NCBI GenBank assembly: GCA_029287275.1
Contig: JARFRL010000282.1
Location: 1-11,308 of the forward strand
Direction of reading: 5' to 3'
From: Pontiella desulfatans
GTDB lineage: Bacteria; Verrucomicrobiota; Kiritimatiellia; Kiritimatiellales; Pontiellaceae
Length of the DNA stretch: 11,308 bases
Part shown: one piece after another, positions 5,763 through 11,308 of the stretch
Numbering within the stretch: the stretch's first letter is position 1
Layout: every line of letters starts with the position of its first letter
Notes under the pieces: generated by a model
Seen by the model: the letters and a program-made list of their open reading frames with translations, nothing else
Told to the model about the DNA's origin: nothing
The model's database searches: none
Translations under genes and position numbers: made by a program

Positions 5763-5822
5763 CTCGCGCGTCTCTTCGCGCTTCAAATGAAGTGATTTTA
5801 AGCGTGTTCCCCATAAGCCAGA

Positions 5823-5831
5823 TGGTATCTT
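5823..5831 (+). promoter_or_regulatory. Possible extended -10 box of the kinase gene
   Basis: TGGTATCTT has the TG-N extension and four of six matches to TATAAT. Transcription would start about 20 nt before the ATG at 5859. No -35 consensus is seen, though GTTCCC occurs 11 nt upstream. A short GCGCG...CGCGC hairpin just after hisH (5765-5780) may partly separate the two genes. Confidence 0.3.
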
Positions 5832-5858
5832 TTGGAGCAACCGCCTCAGGGGGAATTC

Positions 5859-7382
<1,524 letters not shown>

Positions 7383-8112
7383 CCGTCGGCCAAACGGATA
7401 TGCCACCATTCGCCGCGATCTTCCAGCCGTTGGAACTCGGTGCCCGATCGCAACGGCTCCAGAAAGGCCGGCGCGTACATTTCCCCATCGCCCTTGCGGG
7501 CCATCGCTTCGCCCGCGACGATCACGCCCGGGTCGGCCAGCCGCTTCATCGCCGCGTCCACGATCAGCGAGCCGAGCAGAACCAGCGAAAGAACGCCGAT
7601 GGCGACCGCGGTGATCCGCGCCTCTTTTTTCGTGGAGCGCCGCGCCCAGAGGCACGCGCTCCAGAACGCGAGCCAAACCGCGGCGAACAGCCACCAGCGC
7701 GTCGAGGTCGAGGTGCCGAGATGCCAGCCGAACAAGCGCGCCACGATCGGCCCCGGCTCCTTCGCGGGAATCAGATCGGAGCGGAGCGCGCGCGCGGCCT
7801 TCAGGTTGTGCCGAACATCCGCGTCGTTTGGAAGATAGTCCTCGGCGCGGCGGTAATTCAGGATGGCGCGACCGACGTCGCCGGCCATGAACCAACTGTT
7901 GCCCAGCGTGTAAAACAAGTGGCCGTTGCGCGCCCCCTCCTCGTTCACCAGAAACTCGTACTGCCGCGCCGCCTCGGCGAACATCGTCGAATTCGTCGCG
8001 GACCGGAACAGACCATGAGCGGTCTCGAGCGTCTGTAGCTGATAGTCGGCGGCGGTCGCGCCCCCCGCGATCAGCGCCGCCAGCGCGACCAGTTTGAACC
8101 GTGATTTGAAAC

Positions 8113-9921
8113 TCATTTCAATTTCCTTTCAACGCGCTTCACGACGCGGTTCGCCTCGCGGACGATCGCGCGCGCGTCGCCTTGCTCGTCGTAATTTCTG
8201 GTGAAGCGATAGGCCTCGCACACCGCGAACAGGCGCTTCAACTCCGCCAGTGTTTCGGGCTCCGCGCCGGCCTCGATCAGCCGCGCCTCGGCGTCGCGGT
8301 AGGAGAGCGCGCCGGGCGCGAGATGCAGCCGATCGCCCAGATAGGCGCGCAGCACGTGATCCAGCTCGCCGTAGATCTCGCTTTTCATCGAGTGGGTGTG
8401 AATGTGGGCCGCGTTTCGGCGGAACACCTTGTGGGCCCGCGCCGCTTTCGCGGTGCGATGAATGTGGTGCTTCTTCTCGCCGAACAACGCCGCGAGGGCC
8501 AAGCCGCCGACCAGCAACGGCGGCATCAGCAGGAAGCCCAGCACGAAGCCGGGCCGCGCCCAGCCGAACAGGGGCGCCCGCCGGCTTTTCAGCATGTCCG
8601 GATGCTCGTAGTTCTGCCGAACGCCTTCCTCCACCGCGCGAAGGCGGCTTTGATAAACGTCGCCGCCGAACACGCCGATCTCCTCCGCGGGCGACACCTT
8701 GATCGGGATCGCGGCCGACTCGACGGTGACGTACGCGTTGGACGCCGGGCTGAAGAACGCCAGCTTCAACGGAGGAATCTCGTGGTTGCTCGTGGAGAGC
8801 GGCCGAACCGTCTGCGTGTAGATTTTCGAACGGCCGTCGCGAAGCGGCAGCGACCGGTCGGACGGGATCTCGAAACGGTTGACCAGATTCGGTTGGTAGC
8901 GCAATGGCTCGAGGAAAATGGTCTCCATGAACCGCGCCGCGGTGAGCGTGATGGTGAGCGTGATCGGCTCGCCGACGCGGACATCGGTCGGCTCGGCCGC
9001 GACCGCGATGGAGAAGTCGCCGACCATGCCGTTGAAAAGATCCGGACGGCCATCCATCGGCAACGGTTTCACTTCAAGCGTTGGCGGCGCGGATTCGGCG
9101 TAGACGCGCTTCCATTGGTCGCCGGTCGCGTTTTGATCGAAGAAGGTGTTGTCGAAGTAGGCCGGATATTGAAACGCGGAGCGGCGGTTCTTGTTGTTGA
9201 TCTCTTTCTCGTTCTCCGCCGCGCACAGCAGGGTGGAGGGGGGAATGACGAGCGTCCCGCTTTTCTTCGGAATCAGAATTTTGCTGAACTCGAGCACCTG
9301 ATGTTGGACGCCCTCGACCTCGTGGCTTTTCCGCGTCGCGAGCACGCGGGTGCCGTGCACCGGCAGGCCGGTCGCGTTGGCGTTCCGCTCTTTGTCCGGC
9401 TCATAAAGCTCGAGAACCTGAAACCGTTTGTCGTTGAGAATCGGAAAATTAAAATCGACGGCCTTGATGGCGCCGAGCTGATAGGTGCTGTCCCAGGTGG
9501 TGGTCAGCAGGATCGGCTCGCCAACGAACACCGACTTCGCGGAGAGCGTTTGCTCCAGGCGCATGCGGTCGGTCACGACGGGTTTGTTGGCGCGGATCGC
9601 GACGGGGTTGGAATAAACTTTTCCGAAGCGCGCCGCGGGAAGGGAGAGCTCGCCTTCGGTCTTGGCGCGCAGGGCGAAGCGGTAGAGCCACGTGTTGGGG
9701 TCGCTCGTGTTCTGGCCCGCGGCGAGCGTGGTGACGTTGAACGCGTCCCACGCTTCGACGTTCGGCGCGTCCGGCTTTTCCGGGGCCTTCACGATCACGT
9801 CGAGATTGAACACCTGCCCGAGGAAGACGTTGGTCTCCGACGCGGTCGCGAGCGCGTAAAAATTGGTCTCGGCCCGCGCGCCGCCGGTCATCAAAACCGC
9901 GATTAAAATTAGACGTTTCAT
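8113..9921 (-). CDS. batD: BatD, oxygen-tolerance family membrane protein
   Basis: 602 residues. A signal peptide (MKRLILIAVLMTGGARA, cleavage after about 17) is followed by a long exported region of beta-sandwich repeats (20-450) with family phrases such as SVFVGEPILLTT (130-141), KILIPKKSGTLVIPPST (214-230), and RVGEPITLTITL (315-326). One membrane helix (458-480) anchors it, and a cytoplasmic helical tail (481-602) rich in His and basic residues ends the protein. This is the standard BatD layout. The start at 9921 is 2 nt after the last base of the batC stop (TAGCATG); the reading frame is open further upstream but only as an artefact inside batC. In bat operons BatD is proposed to form an envelope complex with the VWA proteins BatA/BatB; aerotolerance was the first phenotype reported, and the mechanism is unsettled. 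Confidence 0.93.
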   Translation of the reverse strand: MKRLILIAVLMTGGARAETNFYALATASETNVFLGQVFNLDVIVKAPEKPDAPNVEAWDAFNVTTLAAGQNTSDPNTWLYRFALRAKTEGELSLPAARFGKVYSNPVAIRANKPVVTDRMRLEQTLSAKSVFVGEPILLTTTWDSTYQLGAIKAVDFNFPILNDKRFQVLELYEPDKERNANATGLPVHGTRVLATRKSHEVEGVQHQVLEFSKILIPKKSGTLVIPPSTLLCAAENEKEINNKNRRSAFQYPAYFDNTFFDQNATGDQWKRVYAESAPPTLEVKPLPMDGRPDLFNGMVGDFSIAVAAEPTDVRVGEPITLTITLTAARFMETIFLEPLRYQPNLVNRFEIPSDRSLPLRDGRSKIYTQTVRPLSTSNHEIPPLKLAFFSPASNAYVTVESAAIPIKVSPAEEIGVFGGDVYQSRLRAVEEGVRQNYEHPDMLKSRRAPLFGWARPGFVLGFLLMPPLLVGGLALAALFGEKKHHIHRTAKAARAHKVFRRNAAHIHTHSMKSEIYGELDHVLRAYLGDRLHLAPGALSYRDAEARLIEAGAEPETLAELKRLFAVCEAYRFTRNYDEQGDARAIVREANRVVKRVERKLK

Positions 9922-9922
9922 G

Positions 9923-11074
9923 CTACCAATCCTTGTCGACCTTCTTGTATTCGCCGGCCTTCTTCTGCTTGCGCCGCTCCTGATTGCGGACCTCTTCGGC
10001 GAGGATGTCCATCTCGGTCTGGTTCGGGGGCGGCACGCCGCGGATCTCCTCGTATTCGGAGAAATCGCCGAAGGGATCGGCCTCCTGATACATGTCCGCG
10101 TCCTCGTCCGACTCCTCGTAATCCATATCATAGTCCTCGTCCGACTCCGAGTCCTCGTCGGACTCGCCCTCATTCTGGTCGGGGTCCTCCGGCGCGGCGC
10201 CCAAGGCCGCGATCAGCTCGGCCAACGCCGTCGGCTGGTCCGGCGCGGCCATCGCGTCGGCCGCCGCCAGCACGCGCGTCAACGACTCCTTCAGCGGTCC
10301 CGCCGCGCGGGTTCCATCCGGCAGCGGAAAATCGTCGGCGAGGCCCGAATCCGTCATCACCTTCGCCAGCGCGCGGGTTTCCGTCTCCAGCAGTTGCTGC
10401 GGTTCGCCGACGTTCTTGGTTTCGAGCAGCGCCGTTTGCCGCTCAATGAACTCCTGGAGCTTCTCGCGGATGTATTTGATCAGCTCGTTTTGCTGTTGCT
10501 CCGCGGCCTCTTGCCGGGCGATCTCCTCCCCGATGTCCGCGGCGATGCGGCGGGTCATCTCGAGGTTGTAGGCCGCGTCGGCGAAGTCGGGGTCCCATTC
10601 GAGCGCCGCGCGGTAGAGCCAGGTCGCCTGCCGGCAATAGTTCATCGCCGCTTGCGGATCGGTTTCCCGAAGCTGTTCGCCGGTTCTCACCATGCAGTTG
10701 CCCATGTTGTAAACGCTTCGGCCCCGCGTCGCCTCGGAACGCGCCACCGACGCGGCGTATTCATACGCGCCGGCCGCCTCGTCGAAAACGCCGGCGCGGT
10801 AATGGGCGTTGCCCAAGCGATAGTAGGCCTCGGCCGATTCCGGCGCGGCCGCGACCGCCTCCTGATAAAGGTTCACCGCGTCGGCGAAGCGTTCCTCCGC
10901 CATGGCTTGGTCGCCCGCCTTGAGCAACTTCGTCGGCGCGGCCTGAGCGAACCCCGCGAAAAGGAGCAAGCCCAGTTGGAGGGCCCGGTTCCATCCGGTC
11001 CGCCTCGGGCGGGGTGAAACCCGACCCTCCACCCGGCAAGACGTTCGACGTTCGACTTTTCGACCTTTGACCAC
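9923..11074 (-). CDS. batC: BatC-like TPR protein with acidic ESDED region
   Basis: 383 residues from the GTG start. An unusually long Arg-rich n-region (1-31) precedes the hydrophobic core LQLGLLLFAGFAQA (32-45); cleavage after AQA. TPR repeats occupy about 47-175 (AYYRLGNAHYRAGVFDEAAGAYEYA and similar). A Glu/Gln-rich helix (180-220) and a linker follow, then a very acidic tract (302-342) with three ESDED units, and the C-terminus GVPPPNQTEMDILAEEV...KDW, a hallmark of BatC. GTG is favoured because AGGAGG lies 5 nt upstream inside batB and the stop of batB overlaps it by 1 nt (TAGTG). A second in-frame GTG at 11032 would skip most of the repeat-derived start but has no ribosome site. Probably exported to the periplasm and working with BatB and BatD. 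Confidence 0.92.
   Translation of the reverse strand: MVKGRKVERRTSCRVEGRVSPRPRRTGWNRALQLGLLLFAGFAQAAPTKLLKAGDQAMAEERFADAVNLYQEAVAAAPESAEAYYRLGNAHYRAGVFDEAAGAYEYAASVARSEATRGRSVYNMGNCMVRTGEQLRETDPQAAMNYCRQATWLYRAALEWDPDFADAAYNLEMTRRIAADIGEEIARQEAAEQQQNELIKYIREKLQEFIERQTALLETKNVGEPQQLLETETRALAKVMTDSGLADDFPLPDGTRAAGPLKESLTRVLAAADAMAAPDQPTALAELIAALGAAPEDPDQNEGESDEDSESDEDYDMDYEESDEDADMYQEADPFGDFSEYEEIRGVPPPNQTEMDILAEEVRNQERRKQKKAGEYKKVDKDW
10100..10166 (-). repeat. Three copies of a 15-bp coding repeat in batC
   Basis: The 15-mer GTCCTCGTCCGACTC (plus strand) occurs at 10100-10114 and 10133-10147 exactly, and at 10151-10165 with one change. Each copy encodes ESDED (residues 321-325, 310-314 and 304-308). 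Near-identical codons suggest recent slippage or duplication in the acidic tract. Confidence 0.7.
10998..11073 (-). repeat. Intergenic-type repeat element inside the 5' end of batC
   Basis: Plus-strand 11040-11072 is a tandem of GACGTTC, GACGTTC, GACTTTTC, GACCTTT and GACC units, matching the array at 262-301 in sequence and orientation. Next to it, 11008-11028 (GGGCGGGG...GAAACCCGACCC) forms an imperfect hairpin typical of short palindromic repeats. Both lie directly after the batC GTG start and encode residues 2 to about 25, which look non-native (basic, low hydrophobicity). The repeat nature is seen; insertion into a formerly shorter gene is inferred. Confidence 0.55.
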
Positions 11075-11308
11075 TATTTCCTCCTCCAGCGGTTGGAGAT
11101 CAACAGCGCGGCGACCGCGCCGGCAAGGAAGAGGTGGAACTTCTCCTCGTAGCGCTCCATCACCCGTGCGTCGGTGGCGGCGCGTTGGGCGTGTTCCATG
11201 ATCTGGCGATAAATCCGCGCGAGGTCGAACGGGCCGTTCGCGACGTCGAAGTAGACGCCGTCTTCGACCGCCGCGGTCATGCGCCGCAAGGTTTCCGAAT
11301 GGAGCTTG
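11074..11308 (-). CDS. batB: VWA-domain membrane protein, BatB type (C-terminal part only)
   Basis: The last 77 residues of a protein whose start lies beyond the window edge. The sequence HSETLRRMTAAVEDGVYFDVANGPFDLARIYRQI matches the end of the von Willebrand factor A domain of BatA/BatB proteins (Leu-rich helix, Gly-x-Tyr-Phe strand, then a Leu/Ile-rich last helix), followed by RYEEKFHLFLAGAVAALLISNRWRRK, a C-terminal membrane anchor with positive residues inside. Being next to batC, it should be batB rather than batA. The TTG at 11289 is not a start: the frame is open to the edge and the domain is cut. Its stop overlaps the batC GTG by 1 nt. In the family, the VWA domain (MIDAS metal site, not in view) faces the periplasm or cytoplasm depending on member. 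Confidence 0.88.
   Translation of the reverse strand, partial: KLHSETLRRMTAAVEDGVYFDVANGPFDLARIYRQIMEHAQRAATDARVMERYEEKFHLFLAGAVAALLISNRWRRK

Noticed and set aside
8182..9906. Plus-strand open frame of 574 codons
   Set aside because: It is antisense to batD, has no ribosome site or domain, and its Arg/Val/Gly-rich composition is what the GC-rich complement of a real gene gives.
9922..10173. N-terminal extension of batD upstream of 9921
   Set aside because: It is an Arg/Ser/Thr-rich read-through in another frame of batC; the ATG at 9921 begins a proper signal peptide.
9863..11017. Plus-strand open frame of 384 codons
   Set aside because: Antisense to batC; leucine/arginine-rich, no recognisable motif.

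Overview
The window comes from a GC-rich, two-membrane (Gram-negative type) bacterium. This is supported by a lipoprotein with a classical lipobox, several exported proteins, and the 3' part of a bat (Bacteroides aerotolerance) operon. Bat operons occur in Bacteroidota, spirochaetes, several proteobacteria and the PVC group. The mix of dispersed single his genes, Ala/Pro-rich exported proteins and short tandem GTCGAAA-type intergenic repeats makes me lean towards a PVC-type lineage such as Kiritimatiellota. That is an impression, not something the sequence proves. I see no transposase, integrase, tRNA, rRNA or CRISPR array, so the region looks chromosomal.

Layout. Positions 1-411 hold no convincing gene: an AT-rich stretch with a strong extended -10 promoter reading rightwards, a patch of degenerate GTCGAAA repeats, and two hairpins that end the tpx transcript. 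On the minus strand follow tpx (412-909, thiol peroxidase) and a small three-helix membrane protein (1030-1410), separated by a bidirectional terminator. Diverging from the latter is a coiled-coil lipoprotein (1573-2130) with a textbook terminator. Next is a plus-strand pair, hisB (2269-2877) and a TauE/SafE-type permease (2881-3669) 3 nt apart. These converge, 1 nt apart, on an exported helical protein of unknown function (3671-4630, minus), preceded on the same strand by an eight-cysteine miniprotein (4728-4964). hisH (5142-5762, plus) and a hybrid sensor kinase (5859-7382, plus) follow. The kinase's 3' end overlaps the end of batE on the opposite strand by 49 bp.

The right third (7334-11308, minus) is the end of a compact bat operon read leftwards: the C-terminus of a VWA protein (BatB type, cut by the window edge), batC (TPR), batD (oxygen-tolerance family) and batE (TPR plus SH3-like). 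Junctions are -1, +1 and -4 nt, so these genes are almost certainly cotranscribed and translationally coupled. The batC signal peptide is unusual because its Arg-rich N-terminal part is encoded by repeat-like DNA of the same kind as that near tpx.

How the parts work together: HisB and HisH are two separate histidine-pathway enzymes whose partners lie elsewhere. Tpx and the Bat proteins both bear on oxidative or envelope stress, but nothing in the sequence links them directly. The most unusual items are the repeat-derived batC N-terminus, the cysteine-rich miniprotein, the ESDED repeats in BatC, and a strong promoter at 110-118 with no gene behind it.
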